From: Clostridiales bacterium
Lineage (GTDB): Bacteria; Bacillota; Clostridia; Oscillospirales; Ruminococcaceae
DNA: 64,000 nucleotides
Assembly: GCA_003150405.1 (NCBI GenBank)
Contig: QAMM01000003.1
Coordinates: 62,001 to 126,000, forward strand
Reading direction: 5' to 3'
A program made the translations under genes and the position numbers. How positions within the stretch are numbered: the stretch's first letter is position 1; each line of letters begins with the position of its first letter. The notes beneath the pieces were generated by a model. That model was not told the origin of the DNA. It ran no database searches and saw nothing but the letters and a program-made list of their open reading frames with translations. Of the stretch, positions 26,629 through 36,323 are shown piece after piece.

Positions 26629-27828
26629 TTATTTATCCATAAGGCACTCAATGCCCGGCAGTTTCTTGCCTTCCATGTATTCCAGAGAAGCACCGCCGCC
26701 AGTAGAGATATGGCTCATCTTGTCGGCAAAGCCAAGCTTGGTGACAGCCGCAACCGAGTCGCCGCCGCCAATAACTGAAATAGCGCCTTTTTCACTCTCT
26801 TCCGCAATGGCTTTTGCAACTGCACGGGTACCGGCTGCAAAGTTCTCCCACTCTGAAACGCCCATCGGTCCGTTCCAAATGATGGTGCCGGCGCCTTTGA
26901 GAGTTTTGGAAAAGAGCTCCTGGGTGGTCGGCCCAATGTCAAGGCCCATCCAGCCGTCCGGAATCGCATCCGAGTAGATGCGCATGAAAACAGCATTTTC
27001 ATTGTACTCACGGGCAACAATGTTATCCACCGGGATGAGGAAGCTGACGCCTTTTGCACGGGCTTTCGCCATGAGATCGCGGGCAAGGTCAAGTTTATCC
27101 TCTTCGCAAATGGAGGTGCCGGTGGTGTTGCCCAATGCGCGCATAAAGGTGTAAGCCATGCCGCCGCCAATGATAAGGGTGTCTACCTTATCGATAAGAT
27201 TTTCAATAACGCCGATTTTATCCGAAACCTTTGCGCCGCCAAGGATAGCGACAAACGGATGTTTCGGATTTTCAATAGTACCGCCGATGAAGTCAATTTC
27301 CTTCTGCATCAGGTAACCGCAGACGGCCGGGAGGTAATCTGCAACACCGGCAGTGGAAGCATGAGCACGGTGTGCAGCACCGAACGCATCGTTTACATAA
27401 ATCTCCGCAAGGGAAGCAAGTTCTTTGGCAAACGCCGGATCGTTTTTCTTCTCTTCCTTGTGGTAACGGACGTTCTCAAGCAGCATAACGTCGCCGGCTT
27501 TGAGCGCAGCCGCTTTGGCCTTTGCGTCTTCGCCAATCACGTCTTTTGCCATGACAACCTCTTTGCCAAGCAGCTCAGAGAGACGTTTCGCAACCGGAGC
27601 AAGCGAGAATTCCGGTTCCCAACCCTCTTTTGGGCGGCCAAGGTGGGAACAGAGAATAAGTTTTGCGCCGTGCTCCATCAGGTATTTGATGGTCGGCAGT
27701 GCCGCAACAATGCGTTTGTCGTTGGTGATAACGCCGTCTTTGAGCGGAACGTTGAAGTCACACCGCGCAAGTACGCGTTTATTCGATACGTCGATGTCCT
27801 CGATAGACTTTTTGTTTAACGAACTCAT
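26629..27828 (-). CDS. pgk: Phosphoglycerate kinase
   Basis: ATP-generating step of glycolysis. 399 residues from ATG 27828 ([12 protein letters not shown]), with AAAGGA 8 nt upstream; earlier in-frame ATGs lack spacing from that site. Typical segments are [53 protein letters not shown] and the C-terminal GGGDSVAA...[19 protein letters not shown]. First gene of pgk-tpiA-gpmI; gap and eno are not adjacent, unlike in many Firmicutes. Confidence 0.98.
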   Translation of the reverse strand: MSSLNKKSIEDIDVSNKRVLARCDFNVPLKDGVITNDKRIVAALPTIKYLMEHGAKLILCSHLGRPKEGWEPEFSLAPVAKRLSELLGKEVVMAKDVIGEDAKAKAAALKAGDVMLLENVRYHKEEKKNDPAFAKELASLAEIYVNDAFGAAHRAHASTAGVADYLPAVCGYLMQKEIDFIGGTIENPKHPFVAILGGAKVSDKIGVIENLIDKVDTLIIGGGMAYTFMRALGNTTGTSICEEDKLDLARDLMAKARAKGVSFLIPVDNIVAREYNENAVFMRIYSDAIPDGWMGLDIGPTTQELFSKTLKGAGTIIWNGPMGVSEWENFAAGTRAVAKAIAEESEKGAISVIGGGDSVAAVTKLGFADKMSHISTGGGASLEYMEGKKLPGIECLMDK

Positions 27829-27890
27829 GCAATACATCCTTTCATCATGTTGTTTTGCTAAGATTGTGAGAACCTTAACAATCCACATTT

Positions 27891-27919
27891 ATCATAGCTT
27901 ATTTTACCATGTTTTTCAA
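27891..27919 (-). promoter_or_regulatory. Sigma-A promoter of pgk operon
   Basis: On the minus strand, -35 TTGAAA (27914-27919), 17-bp spacer, -10 TATGAT (27891-27896). The leader to the pgk ATG is about 55 nt. Confidence 0.85.
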
Positions 27920-28001
27920 GTATTTTGCGCGAAAAAAACGTGTTCTGCGAAAAAAACCTGCAATTTGTAGCACGATTCATCCAAAAGCCCGGAGAATGCA
28001 A

Positions 28002-28030
28002 TGCGGACCCGCCAATTTGGCGAGTCCGCA
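28002..28030. terminator. Hairpin between degV and pgk
   Basis: TGCGGAC (28002-28008) pairs with GTCCGCA (28024-28030), with inner CGCCAA/TTGGCG. It lies 17 nt past the degV stop. A T-rich tail is on the plus side only, so termination strength on the minus strand is uncertain. Confidence 0.55.
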
Positions 28031-28046
28031 GATATATTTTTACCGA

Positions 28047-28919
28047 TTATTCGTGGTGCGCTTTGTAAATAATCCCCACGACGTTTGGTCCAGCGTTGAT
28101 AGCGACAACCGGTCCTAGAGGATAGACATATTCCGCCCTGCCGAACTTCTTTTCCGCCTCTGCAATCAATTCGTTGGTAAGCTGGGGCTGCATGCCATGG
28201 ACAATGCTGTATGGCGTCCCGGGAATTTTGTCGGCTGCAACCATTTGCATCAGCCGCGGGATAACCGATTTTTCACCGCGTACCTTTTCGAGAATGACCG
28301 AATCCCCATCCTGAAACGTAATGATAGGCTTTAGCCCGAGCAGTTCGCCGACAAAACCCGCCGCCGCAGAAATACGGCCGGATTTTTTGGCAAAATCCAG
28401 CGTCAGCGGAACGAAAAGGATGCGAACATTTTCCACCCAGTCCCGAATGCTGCCGACAATCTCCTTTGCTGTGAGCCCGCGCCGGATTTTTTTAGCCGCT
28501 TCAATAACTGCCATGCCGTAGCCCATGGTGTAGCAGCCTGAATTGATTAAATGAAAACGAATGGTGTCTTTTGCTTCCGGATGGGCTTCATAAAAATTGT
28601 TGACAGCGACATTGGAGTTGTCAAAGGTGCTGGATCCTTTGGCGTTGATGGAAACGTAAATGACGTCGGTATAACCGTCCCGATAGGCGGCCTCATAAAG
28701 ATCCTCGAACTCAATGGGGATGAGCTGGGCGTGGGTCGGTACCTGAGCGGCATTGGTCAGCATTTCATAAAATTCCTCAGCACTGAAATCAATCCGCTCC
28801 CGGTATTCCTTGCCCTCAACCGTAATGGGAAAGGAGAGGATTTCAATGCCGTACTCCCCGGCAATTTCCGCAGGGATATCACAGCAGGAATCGGTCAACA
28901 ATTTAATTTTTTCGTTCAT
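28047..28919 (-). CDS. DegV family fatty-acid-binding protein (FakB-like)
   Basis: 290 residues. DegV proteins bind a single fatty acid, and FakB members present it to the kinase FakA for phosphorylation before phospholipid synthesis. The N-terminal LLTDSCCDIPAEIA, the central YVSINAKGSSTFDNS and the C-terminal GPVVAINAGPNVVGIIY are family segments. ATG 28919 follows GGAGGT; the upstream TTG belongs to the site. It lies 36 nt downstream of trmL. fakA is not in the window, so assignment to FakB versus another DegV paralogue is open. Confidence 0.9.
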   Translation of the reverse strand: MNEKIKLLTDSCCDIPAEIAGEYGIEILSFPITVEGKEYRERIDFSAEEFYEMLTNAAQVPTHAQLIPIEFEDLYEAAYRDGYTDVIYVSINAKGSSTFDNSNVAVNNFYEAHPEAKDTIRFHLINSGCYTMGYGMAVIEAAKKIRRGLTAKEIVGSIRDWVENVRILFVPLTLDFAKKSGRISAAAGFVGELLGLKPIITFQDGDSVILEKVRGEKSVIPRLMQMVAADKIPGTPYSIVHGMQPQLTNELIAEAEKKFGRAEYVYPLGPVVAINAGPNVVGIIYKAHHE

Positions 28920-28955
28920 AGGTACCTCCAAGTGTGAAAAATGGGAGTAAAGTGC

Positions 28956-29453
28956 TCACCAATTGTATTTCGTCAGATTGCCTTCGGTTTTCAGGGTAGG
29001 GAACCCCCATTGCCGCAGAACTTCATAAGCGGCGACTGCCACCGTGTTGGAAAGGTTTAAGCTGCGCGCGTCGTGAATCATGGGCAGGCGCGCACACTGG
29101 TCCGGGTGGTTGTAAAGCAATGCTTCGTCCAGCCCGGCGTCCTCCCGGCCAAAGACAAGGTAGCATTCGTCCGGATAGATAACATCGGTATAAATATGCC
29201 GCCCTTTGGTCGTAAAAAAAGTACAGGCTGCTTCTGGGTGGTGCGTAAAAAAGTCCGCAATACCGTCGTAGTAGTAAATGTCTAGCAAGTGCCAGTAATC
29301 CAGTCCGGCACGCTTGAGTTTTTTATCATCAATCGCAAAACCAAGCGGCCGCACTAAGTGCAGGGAAGCGCCGGTTGCTGCGCAAGTACGCGCAATGTTC
29401 CCGGTGTTTTGGGGAATCTGCGGTTCCACCAGTACAATATTCATCTTTTTCAT
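28956..29453 (-). CDS. trmL: tRNA (cytidine/uridine-2'-O-)-methyltransferase TrmL
   Basis: SPOUT-fold enzyme that 2'-O-methylates the wobble base (position 34) of tRNA-Leu isoacceptors. 165 residues. The N-terminal NIVLVEPQIPQNTGNIARTCAATG, the SAM knot LVFGREDAGLDEALL and DARSLNLSNTVAVAAYEVLRQ are diagnostic. An alternative start is ATG at the fourth codon. It forms a small two-gene unit with degV downstream. Confidence 0.95.
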   Translation of the reverse strand: MKKMNIVLVEPQIPQNTGNIARTCAATGASLHLVRPLGFAIDDKKLKRAGLDYWHLLDIYYYDGIADFFTHHPEAACTFFTTKGRHIYTDVIYPDECYLVFGREDAGLDEALLYNHPDQCARLPMIHDARSLNLSNTVAVAAYEVLRQWGFPTLKTEGNLTKYNW

Positions 29454-29642
29454 ACAACCGCCCCTGTTTGCTCTGGTTTTATAGCCTTAATTAAACAATA
29501 AATGAAGAAACATGGCAAGGGATTTCATAAAAAGTTCATATTTGCAGGCTCGGTATGCTTTCTTCAAAATATTGCTTTCTGTATCGGATGAATCCGCGGA
29601 ACGTCTTTTTAGGAATCCAAAACATCCATTCGCATGTTCAAT

Positions 29643-29680
29643 AAAAAGGCCAGTGGGCGGCTTGCCCCCTGGCCTTTTAA
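29643..29680 (-). terminator. Terminator of fhs-upp operon
   Basis: On the minus strand GGCCAG/CTGGCC with inner GGGC/GCCC pairs makes a GC-rich hairpin ending in TTTTTTAT, 16 nt after the upp stop. A-rich flanks make it usable on both strands. Confidence 0.85.
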
Positions 29681-29695
29681 AAGTGATTCCCGTTC

Positions 29696-30328
29696 TTATT
29701 TGGTGCCGAAAATACGGTCGCCCGCATCGCCGAGGCCAGGAACAATGTAATAATTTTCATTGAGACGCTGATCCAAAGTGCCGCAGTAAATCTGCACATC
29801 CGGATGTGCTTTTTCAAGCGCCTCCAGCCCTTCCGGCGCGGCAATAATGCACATGAATTTCAGGTTTTTCGCACCGTGTTTTTTGAGCTGGTTTAATGCA
29901 TCTACACCGGACATACCGGTGGCGAGCATAGGGTCGAGTACAATGGTGTCACGATGTTCAATATCCTCCGGAAGTTTGCAGTAATACTCCACAACCTCAA
30001 CCTTGTCCTCATTTTCGGTGCGGTAAAGGCCAATATGCCCTACCTTTGCCGCCGGAATGAGGTTGAGCATGCCGTCCACCATGCCAAGCCCTGCGCGCAA
30101 AATAGGGACGATTGCGATTTTGCTGCCGGAAATAACCTTGGTTTTGGCAACTGCAACCGGCGTTTCAATTTCAATTTCCTTGAGCGGAAGGTCGCGGGTC
30201 GCCTCATAGCACATGAGCATGGCAATTTCAGAAACCAGCTCGCGGAACTCTTTGGTACCGGTGTTCTTGTCGCGCAGAAGGGAAATTTTATGCTGGATGA
30301 GGGGATGGTGCATGATAATCGGTGTCAT
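29696..30328 (-). CDS. upp: Uracil phosphoribosyltransferase
   Basis: Pyrimidine salvage: uracil plus PRPP to UMP. 210 residues from ATG 30328 ([14 protein letters not shown]), behind AAGGAGG. The PRPP-binding loop [17 protein letters not shown], the [13 protein letters not shown] segment and the C-terminal uracil loop [16 protein letters not shown] are canonical. It lies 13 nt after rpiB, so the two are co-transcribed. Confidence 0.98.
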   Translation of the reverse strand: MTPIIMHHPLIQHKISLLRDKNTGTKEFRELVSEIAMLMCYEATRDLPLKEIEIETPVAVAKTKVISGSKIAIVPILRAGLGMVDGMLNLIPAAKVGHIGLYRTENEDKVEVVEYYCKLPEDIEHRDTIVLDPMLATGMSGVDALNQLKKHGAKNLKFMCIIAAPEGLEALEKAHPDVQIYCGTLDQRLNENYYIVPGLGDAGDRIFGTK

Positions 30329-30341
30329 GGGGAATTCCTCC

Positions 30342-30806
30342 TTATTCTTCGATTTCTTTGTTGCGTTCGCGCTCTTCCAGCGCTGCAATTTTGTCAATAC
30401 GCCGCGCATGGCGTCCGCCCTCAAAGCCAGTGCTCAGAAATACGTCAATGAGTTCGCAGGCCTGCCCTACGCCAACTACTCTGCCGCCCAGGCAGAGGAC
30501 GTTTGCATCGTTGTGCAGGCGGGTGTGCTTGGCTGAAAAATAATCGGAGCACGCTGCTGCACGAATGCCGTTTATCTTGTTTGCTGCCATTGAAATGCCA
30601 ATGCCTGTCCCGCAGAAAAGCAGGGCTTTGTCACACTCGCCGCTCACAACAGCATCACATACGACTTCTGCGATGTCCGCATAGTCGCAGGATTCAGGGG
30701 AATAGGTCCCAAAATCCTTATATGCAAGGTCCTTTTCGTCCAGAAAAGCCTTGATTTGCTCTTTGAGTTCATAACCGCCATGGTCGCTGCCAATTGCAAT
30801 CATCAT
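30342..30806 (-). CDS. rpiB: Ribose-5-phosphate isomerase B
   Basis: Interconverts ribulose 5-phosphate and ribose 5-phosphate, supplying PRPP precursors for the next gene upp. 154 residues from ATG 30806 ([15 protein letters not shown]), with GGTGGAG upstream. The catalytic Cys lies in [15 protein letters not shown], and [14 protein letters not shown] follows. A LacAB-type sugar-phosphate isomerase is the alternative, but context favours RpiB. Confidence 0.96.
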   Translation of the reverse strand: MMIAIGSDHGGYELKEQIKAFLDEKDLAYKDFGTYSPESCDYADIAEVVCDAVVSGECDKALLFCGTGIGISMAANKINGIRAAACSDYFSAKHTRLHNDANVLCLGGRVVGVGQACELIDVFLSTGFEGGRHARRIDKIAALEERERNKEIEE

Positions 30807-30885
30807 TCTCGCACTCCACCGTGGCCGCCACGGAATAATAAAAATCATCTTCGATTCGGCTGTATTTTGAAGATGCTTGGAAAGT

Positions 30886-31584
30886 TTACCCTTTCTGCTT
30901 TTTAAGCAGTTCGCGTTCCGCCTGCGGGAGCCGCAGGTAGACCGGCATCAGCTCGGCTGCAGAACAGCTTTTTCCGGCCCGTAGCTGCTCCAATGCAGCA
31001 AGCCCTACGCTGGATGCGCGCTGGAGCTTCAAATGGATTGGAACCTGCCGGATAGCCGGGTTTTCACTTCCCAGACCATTATAGCACAAGTCGGCTCCAT
31101 CTCCAACTAGAAATATATTTTCGTCAAACTTCAATAAATCCGCCCCAAGGTCTTTTATGGAAATTGCACGGTCGGCGCAAAGACGGCTGAGCGTTCCGGC
31201 ACTCTGTCGGAATAGGGCGTTGTAAACCTGCCCGCAGCGCGCGTCCATCGCAGCGCAAACAATGCCATCCGCGTTGCCATTGTGCGCAAGCGCCTCCAGG
31301 GTGGAGACGGGGACGCAGGGCTTGCCGGTTGCATACGCCAACCCTTTTATGGCGGACACGCCAATCCGGATGCCGGTAAACGACCCCGGGCCTGCTGAAA
31401 CAGCAAAGGCGTTAATATCGTTTAACGAGAGCTTTGCACAGCAAAGCGCGGATTCCACCATCGGCATCAGCGTCTGCGAATGGGTGAGTTTATTGTTGAC
31501 ACTGAATTCCGAGAGCACAACTGTTTCGTCCAAAACACAAACGCTGGCCACCTGTGCAGAGGTATCAATCGCTAGAATATTCAA
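30886..31584 (-). CDS. tsaB: TsaB, tRNA t6A synthesis protein
   Basis: Partner of TsaD and TsaE in transfer of threonylcarbamoyl to A37 of ANN-decoding tRNAs. 232 residues, ASKHA-like fold: NILAIDTSAQVASVCVLD at the N terminus and FAVSAGPGSFTGIRIGVSAIKGLAYA (about 65-90). The 5' end overlaps the 3' end of tsaE by 20 nt, which is typical. tsaD is not in the window. Confidence 0.96.
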   Translation of the reverse strand: MNILAIDTSAQVASVCVLDETVVLSEFSVNNKLTHSQTLMPMVESALCCAKLSLNDINAFAVSAGPGSFTGIRIGVSAIKGLAYATGKPCVPVSTLEALAHNGNADGIVCAAMDARCGQVYNALFRQSAGTLSRLCADRAISIKDLGADLLKFDENIFLVGDGADLCYNGLGSENPAIRQVPIHLKLQRASSVGLAALEQLRAGKSCSAAELMPVYLRLPQAERELLKKQKG

Positions 31585-32002
31585 ATGCAGGCCCTCCTTT
31601 TATGGTGATGCGGCGTGTGGTTTCATCGACCGCGTCAATCCGGACCAAGATGGTCTCCTCCGGCAGCGCCGCCTCAATGTTTTCGCTCCACTCGATGGCG
31701 AGGATATTGTTTCCATCCAAATAATCAAAAAAACCGGTGGTATATAAATCGTCCAGCGTGGTAACCCGGTACATGTCAAAATGGATAAGCGCAGGATTGC
31801 CCTGGTATTCATGCACCAGCGCAAACGTAGGGCTGGAGACTTCACCCGCAACGCCAAGCCCTTGTGCAAGCCCTCGTGTGAAAGCTGTTTTCCCGGCGCC
31901 AAGTCCGCCTGCAAAGGCAATGACGCTGCCGGGCATCAGTTTCTTTGCAAAAACGGCGGCCAGCCGTTCGGTCTCCTGAGCCGAATGTGTGACAAATTCC
32001 AT
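31565..32002 (-). CDS. tsaE: TsaE, t6A synthesis ATPase
   Basis: Small P-loop ATPase that drives the t6A complex. 145 residues from ATG 32002 (MEFVTHSAQETERLA), preceded by GGAGG. Walker A GGLGAGKTAF, switch SSPTFALVHEY, then LIHFDMYR and IEWSENIEAALPEE. It lies 13 nt after fhs. Confidence 0.96.
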   Translation of the reverse strand: MEFVTHSAQETERLAAVFAKKLMPGSVIAFAGGLGAGKTAFTRGLAQGLGVAGEVSSPTFALVHEYQGNPALIHFDMYRVTTLDDLYTTGFFDYLDGNNILAIEWSENIEAALPEETILVRIDAVDETTRRITIKGGPAFEYSSD

Positions 32003-32015
32003 ACAGCCTCCAAGT

Positions 32016-33683
32016 TTAAGACAACCCGGTGATGGTGCCGTTGCGGTCAATGTCCATTCCAAGCGCGGCGGGCTGTTTGGGCAGGCCGGGCATGGTCATG
32101 ATCTCCCCGGTCAGCGCTACGATAAAGCCGGCGCCGGCACTCAGACGGACGTCCCGCACCGTGATGTCGAAGCCGGACGGCGCGCCGAGCTGCTTTGGAT
32201 CATCGGAGAGCGAATACTGGGTTTTAGCCACGCAGATGGGCAGTTCGCCAAAGCCGAGCACCTCAATGTCCCGGATGGCTTTTTCAGCCGCTCCGGTGTA
32301 AACAACGCCGCCGGCATGGTAAATTTTCTCTGCAATGGTTTGGATTTTTTCTTTGATTGGCCGCTTCTCGTCATAAAGAACGTGGAATTTTTCGGGCTTT
32401 TCGCAGGCTTCCACCACTTTATGGGCGAGCTCTATACCGCCGTCGCCGCCGTGCGCAAAAACGTCGGAGAGGGCAAAGTCACAGCCGAGCGCCTTGCAGC
32501 GGTCGCTGATGACAGCGAGCTCTGCGTCGGAATCGGTGCCGAATTTGTTGATGGCAACCACGACCGGTACGCCGTACTGCTGCATGTTTTGAATGTGCGT
32601 TTCCAGGTTGCAGATGCCACGCTTGACCGCCTCGACGTTTTCAGCGCCCAAGTCCAATTTGGCAATGCCGCCGTTGTACTTGAGCGCCCGCACCGTTGCC
32701 ACGACAACAATACAGCTCGGCTTTAGCCCTGCATATCGGCATTTGATGTCGAGAAATTTTTCCGCGCCGAGGTCGGAGCCGAACCCCGCCTCGGTAATGG
32801 CGTAATCACCGAGCTTGAGAGCCAGTTTGGTTGCACGGACCGAGTTGCAGCCGTGCGCAATGTTTGCAAAGGGGCCGCCGTGCATGATAGCCGGGGTGTT
32901 TTCCAGCGTCTGAACCAGATTCGGCTGGATGGCGTGTTTGAGCAGCAGCGCCATTGCGCCGATACAGCCCAAATCCCGCGCAAATACCGGTTTGTTGTCG
33001 GTCGTGTAAGCGACGAGGATGTTCCCCAGCCGCTGTTTTAAATCCTCGATGTCCTCGGCAAGGCAGAGGATTGCCATAATCTCGCTTGCAACGGTAATCA
33101 TAAAGGAATCCTCACGCGGCACGCCATTGATACGTCCGCCGAGGCCGACGTTTACGAACCGCAGTGCACGGTCATTCATATCCATGCAGCGTTTGAATAG
33201 AATGCGCCGTTGGTCAATGCCCAGTGCGTTTCCCTGCTGGAGATGGTTGTCAATGATGGCGCAAAGCAGGTTGTTCGCCGCCGTAATGGCGTGCATATCC
33301 CCGGTGAAGTGAAGATTGATTTCCTCCATTGGCACCACCTGCGCATAGCCGCCGCCGGCCGCACCGCCCTTGATGCCGAACACCGGCCCCAGAGAGGGCT
33401 CGCGCAGCGCAATGACCGCCTTTTTACCAATTTTCTGCATGGCTTCGCCAAGACCGACAGTCGTGGTTGTTTTCCCTTCTCCTGCAGGTGTTGGATTAAT
33501 GGCGGTGACCAGGACGAGCTTGCCGTCTTTCTTTTGATTAAGCTCGCTAAAAAGCGTGTCCGGAAGTTTAGCAATGTATTTACCGTACGGTTCAAGCTGT
33601 TCCGCGTCAATACCAAGTCCGGCAGCAACCTGTGCAATCGGCAGCATTTTTGCCTGTTGGGCAATTTCAATGTCAGTCAGCAT
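32016..33683 (-). CDS. fhs: Formate--tetrahydrofolate ligase
   Basis: ATP-dependent synthesis of 10-formyl-THF, the formate entry point to one-carbon metabolism in anaerobes and acetogens. 555 residues from ATG 33683 ([12 protein letters not shown]) with CAGGAGG upstream; the longer frame upstream is leader RNA. P-loop [18 protein letters not shown] (about 64-81), [23 protein letters not shown], and the C-terminal [18 protein letters not shown] are canonical. It heads the unit fhs-tsaE-tsaB-rpiB-upp. With the HMT-MTHFR and pterin methyltransferase genes at 56-59 kb, it marks an active folate C1 pathway. Confidence 0.98.
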   Translation of the reverse strand: MLTDIEIAQQAKMLPIAQVAAGLGIDAEQLEPYGKYIAKLPDTLFSELNQKKDGKLVLVTAINPTPAGEGKTTTTVGLGEAMQKIGKKAVIALREPSLGPVFGIKGGAAGGGYAQVVPMEEINLHFTGDMHAITAANNLLCAIIDNHLQQGNALGIDQRRILFKRCMDMNDRALRFVNVGLGGRINGVPREDSFMITVASEIMAILCLAEDIEDLKQRLGNILVAYTTDNKPVFARDLGCIGAMALLLKHAIQPNLVQTLENTPAIMHGGPFANIAHGCNSVRATKLALKLGDYAITEAGFGSDLGAEKFLDIKCRYAGLKPSCIVVVATVRALKYNGGIAKLDLGAENVEAVKRGICNLETHIQNMQQYGVPVVVAINKFGTDSDAELAVISDRCKALGCDFALSDVFAHGGDGGIELAHKVVEACEKPEKFHVLYDEKRPIKEKIQTIAEKIYHAGGVVYTGAAEKAIRDIEVLGFGELPICVAKTQYSLSDDPKQLGAPSGFDITVRDVRLSAGAGFIVALTGEIMTMPGLPKQPAALGMDIDRNGTITGLS

Positions 33684-33864
33684 GGATGAAACCTCCTGTA
33701 AAAAATGATTATAATTTCCTGCGCTGGTCCAGAATAACCCTAAAGCGAAGAAAACGGCTGTTTCCGGTATATGAGGCCCCGCTGAAACCAGCAGAACAGC
33801 CTCCGGTTTCGGTGCAGCCGGAGAAGCCGCGGCGGAAACATCTGTAAAAGTTGATTTTATTATA
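33684..33864 (-). promoter_or_regulatory. Structured leader and promoter of fhs
   Basis: A minus-strand -10 TATAAT lies at 33859-33864 (weak -35 TGGAAG at 33882-33887). It leaves an unusually long leader of about 170 nt. In it GGCTGTT/AACAGCC (33795-33801 with 33756-33762) encloses a GCTG-GTTT-CAGC hairpin, and CTCCGG/CCGGAG (33801-33806 with 33818-33823) forms another stem. It looks like a multi-helix RNA element; no known THF riboswitch sequence was recognised. Confidence 0.45.
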
Positions 33865-33939
33865 GCACAACCTGTGTCGTTCTTCCAGCATGAATGCAAT
33901 TATAAATAGATGAAGCCTGCCCGGAAACGACAATAAAAC

Positions 33940-33968
33940 TTGAAATCCCCCGGTTTAGAGGATATAAT
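33940..33968 (+). promoter_or_regulatory. Sigma-A promoter of rodA operon
   Basis: TTGAAA (33940-33945), 17-bp spacer, TATAAT (33963-33968). The leader of about 157 nt contains a strong hairpin AAGCGCCT/AGGCGCTT (34047-34071) and a second TCCCGC/GCGGGA hairpin (about 34087-34101) before the ribosome site. Confidence 0.88.
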
Positions 33969-34131
33969 AAAGAAAATTATAGGCAGAAACAGGCTTTTGG
34001 TGAAGTTCACTGCCTTTTTGACAACACGAAAAAGTTTTCGGCTTTGAAGCGCCTTGCCGTTGCAGGCGCTTTCGATCGCAATCCATTTCCCGCAAGGCGG
34101 GAGAATTGCCCAAATCCCACTGGAGGGAACC

Positions 34132-35253
34132 ATGAAAAAAGTACTGCAAGGCGTTTTTAACTACCTGAAACATACCGATAAATGGCTGCTCGGTCTCTGT
34201 ATCATCTGTGCAGGATTCAGCATGCTGCTGCTCTATTCCATTTATTACAACGGCTTTTTGGGGTCCATCCGTGCCCTGTGGATTCAGCTTGCTTCCACGG
34301 TGCTTGGTATAGCGGTGGCTGTTATCATGTCTTTAATTGATTACGAGCTCATGGCAAAACTTTGGAAATATCATCTTGCTTTAACGGTTTTGCTGGTTGT
34401 TCTCACCTTTTTCTTTGGCGTTCAGCGCGAGGGGGCGGACGACAAGGCTTGGCTCAATCTTGGCATTACCACCATACAGCCCTCTGAATTTTTAAAAATA
34501 TCCTTTGTTATCACCTTTGCATACCATCTTTCCAAAGTGCGGGATACCTTGAATAAACCCAAAACACTTGGCCTTTTGCTGCTTCATGCCGGGGCAATTT
34601 CTGGATTAATTGTCATCCAGGGGGATTACGGAAGCGCGCTGGTATTTATTTTTATTGCGGCGTGTATGCTTATTGTCGCTGGGCTTTCCTGGAAATATAT
34701 TCTAGGGGCGCTGGTGGTGCTGCCGGTCGCTGGGGTTGTAGCCTGGAATTTCCTGTTTGAAGAACAGCACCGTATGCGTGTTCTGCTCGCTTTCAATCCG
34801 GAGCTTGATCCCCTCAACCGCGGCTTTCAGCAGCTCCAGGGGCGACGGGCACTCGGTTCTGGTCAGTTGTTTGGGCGGGGGCTGTTTTCGGACAATCTCA
34901 TCAGCGTGCCCGAAATGCGGAACGATTTTATTTTTTCCTACATTGGTCAAACGCTGGGGCTGGTCGGCTGCATTGTAACGGTTGGGCTGCTTATTGCCAT
35001 CTGTCTGCGCATTCTTTATGTGTCACGAATTTCCAAAGATCCGCTTGGAAATTACATTTGTGTTGGCGTATTTGCCATTGTGTTTTTTCAGTCGGCGGTC
35101 AATATTGGCATGGTCCTCTGTGTGGCGCCGGTCATTGGCATTACGCTGCCGTTTTTCAGCTCAGGCGGTTCTTCTATGCTTACTATGTTCATGACCATTG
35201 GGCTAGTACTCAGTGTCTATCATAAAAATCACCGGACAGCAATGTTCGATTAA
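34132..35253 (+). CDS. rodA: RodA, SEDS peptidoglycan glycosyltransferase
   Basis: Membrane enzyme polymerising lipid II for cell elongation. 373 residues, about 10 helices, starting at ATG 34132 (MKKVLQGVFNYLKHTDKW) after GGAGGG. SEDS segments: AWLNLGITTIQPSEFLKI, VIQGDYGSALVF, SVPEMRNDFIFSYIGQTLG containing the catalytic Asp, and GITLPFFSSGGSSML. The second SEDS protein (ftsW) is at 45.2 kb; lack of the divisome context and the NPELDP...RALGSGQLFGRG loop favour RodA. It is followed by rsmD 12 nt downstream. Confidence 0.93.
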   Translation: MKKVLQGVFNYLKHTDKWLLGLCIICAGFSMLLLYSIYYNGFLGSIRALWIQLASTVLGIAVAVIMSLIDYELMAKLWKYHLALTVLLVVLTFFFGVQREGADDKAWLNLGITTIQPSEFLKISFVITFAYHLSKVRDTLNKPKTLGLLLLHAGAISGLIVIQGDYGSALVFIFIAACMLIVAGLSWKYILGALVVLPVAGVVAWNFLFEEQHRMRVLLAFNPELDPLNRGFQQLQGRRALGSGQLFGRGLFSDNLISVPEMRNDFIFSYIGQTLGLVGCIVTVGLLIAICLRILYVSRISKDPLGNYICVGVFAIVFFQSAVNIGMVLCVAPVIGITLPFFSSGGSSMLTMFMTIGLVLSVYHKNHRTAMFD

Positions 35254-35265
35254 AGGAGAAATTAC

Positions 35266-35832
35266 ATGAGAGTCATCACCGGTTCTGCCCGGGGGCGCAA
35301 GCTGAAGACGTTGGAGGGAGTTGATGTCCGTCCGACAACTGACCGTGTCAAAGAGGCGGTGTTCAGCATTGTTCAGTTTGATGTGCAGGGGGCTGCTGTG
35401 CTCGACCTGTTCGCCGGTTCTGGACAGATGGGCATTGAAGCCCTCAGCCGCGGCGCAAAGCTCGCTGTGTTCGTTGACAGCAGCAAACGCTCCCTTGAAG
35501 TGGTGCGGGATAATCTGAAAACCACTGGACTTGCTCCGTCGTCCCGTGTAGTCACCATGGATTATAAGAGCTTTCTCGCTGGAACTAGGGATCAATTTGA
35601 TATTGCATTTTTGGATCCGCCGTATCATCAGGGAATCCTGCCGGAAGCGCTGCCGCTGCTCGTCCCGCGGATGCGTCCGGGCGGCATTATTCTGTGTGAA
35701 CATCAACGCGGAGAGCAGCTTCCGGAAACCGTGGTTGATTTCGCGTTGAAGAAGCAGTATAATTACGGTAAAATAACGGTATCCGCCTATAAGGCTGCTG
35801 CCGATAAGGAAAGGCAGGCGGACGTAGAATGA
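35266..35832 (+). CDS. rsmD: 16S rRNA (guanine966-N2)-methyltransferase RsmD
   Basis: 188 residues. N-terminal MRVITGSARGRKL...VRPTTDRVKEAVFSI, SAM motif I VLDLFAGSGQMGIEALSRGA (about 45-64) and catalytic FLDPPY (about 114-119). AAAGGAG lies before the ATG. It overlaps coaD by ATGA, the classic rsmD-coaD pair. Confidence 0.97.
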   Translation: MRVITGSARGRKLKTLEGVDVRPTTDRVKEAVFSIVQFDVQGAAVLDLFAGSGQMGIEALSRGAKLAVFVDSSKRSLEVVRDNLKTTGLAPSSRVVTMDYKSFLAGTRDQFDIAFLDPPYHQGILPEALPLLVPRMRPGGIILCEHQRGEQLPETVVDFALKKQYNYGKITVSAYKAAADKERQADVE

Positions 35833-36323
35833 GAACAGCGGTTTGTCCCGGCAGTTTTGACCCAGTTACCAAAGGGCATCTTGACATTATAATGCGCGCC
35901 GCAAAACTGTTTGATAAGGTCATTGTATTGGTGAGTACCAATAAGGATAAGACCCCGAGCTTTTCTTCGGCTGAACGGCTGGAACTTATCCGCATAGCGA
36001 CTGACGGTTTAGACAATGTTGTTGTTGATGCATACGACGGCCTTCTTGCCGATTATGTCGCCCAAAGCGGCGCCTGCGCGATTGTGAAAGGCTTACGCGC
36101 AATTTCGGATTTTGAATATGAGTTTCAGATGGCGCTCATGAACAAAAAAATGGTGGAAACAGCGGAAACGGTTTTTCTCACCACCAATGCGGAAAACCTG
36201 TACCTTAGTTCCAGTCTGGTGAAGCAGATTGCCTATTTTGGCGGTGATATTTCGGATTTTGTACCTGCGTGCATTCTGCACAAGGTGGAACAGCGTTTAT
36301 GTAAAAGGAGTAATGCCCAATGA
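35829..36323 (+). CDS. coaD: Phosphopantetheine adenylyltransferase
   Basis: Fourth step of coenzyme A synthesis. 164 residues. The nucleotidyltransferase signature GSFDPVTKGHLDII (8-21), substrate segment IVKGLRAISDFEYEFQMALMN and the C-terminal YLSSSLVKQIAYFGGDIS are canonical. Start overlaps rsmD (ATGA) and stop overlaps the next gene (ATGA). Confidence 0.98.
   Translation: MRTAVCPGSFDPVTKGHLDIIMRAAKLFDKVIVLVSTNKDKTPSFSSAERLELIRIATDGLDNVVVDAYDGLLADYVAQSGACAIVKGLRAISDFEYEFQMALMNKKMVETAETVFLTTNAENLYLSSSLVKQIAYFGGDISDFVPACILHKVEQRLCKRSNAQ

Noticed and set aside
33684..33853. Known THF riboswitch before fhs
   Set aside because: The leader is structured, but the conserved sequence of the described THF classes was not recognised.
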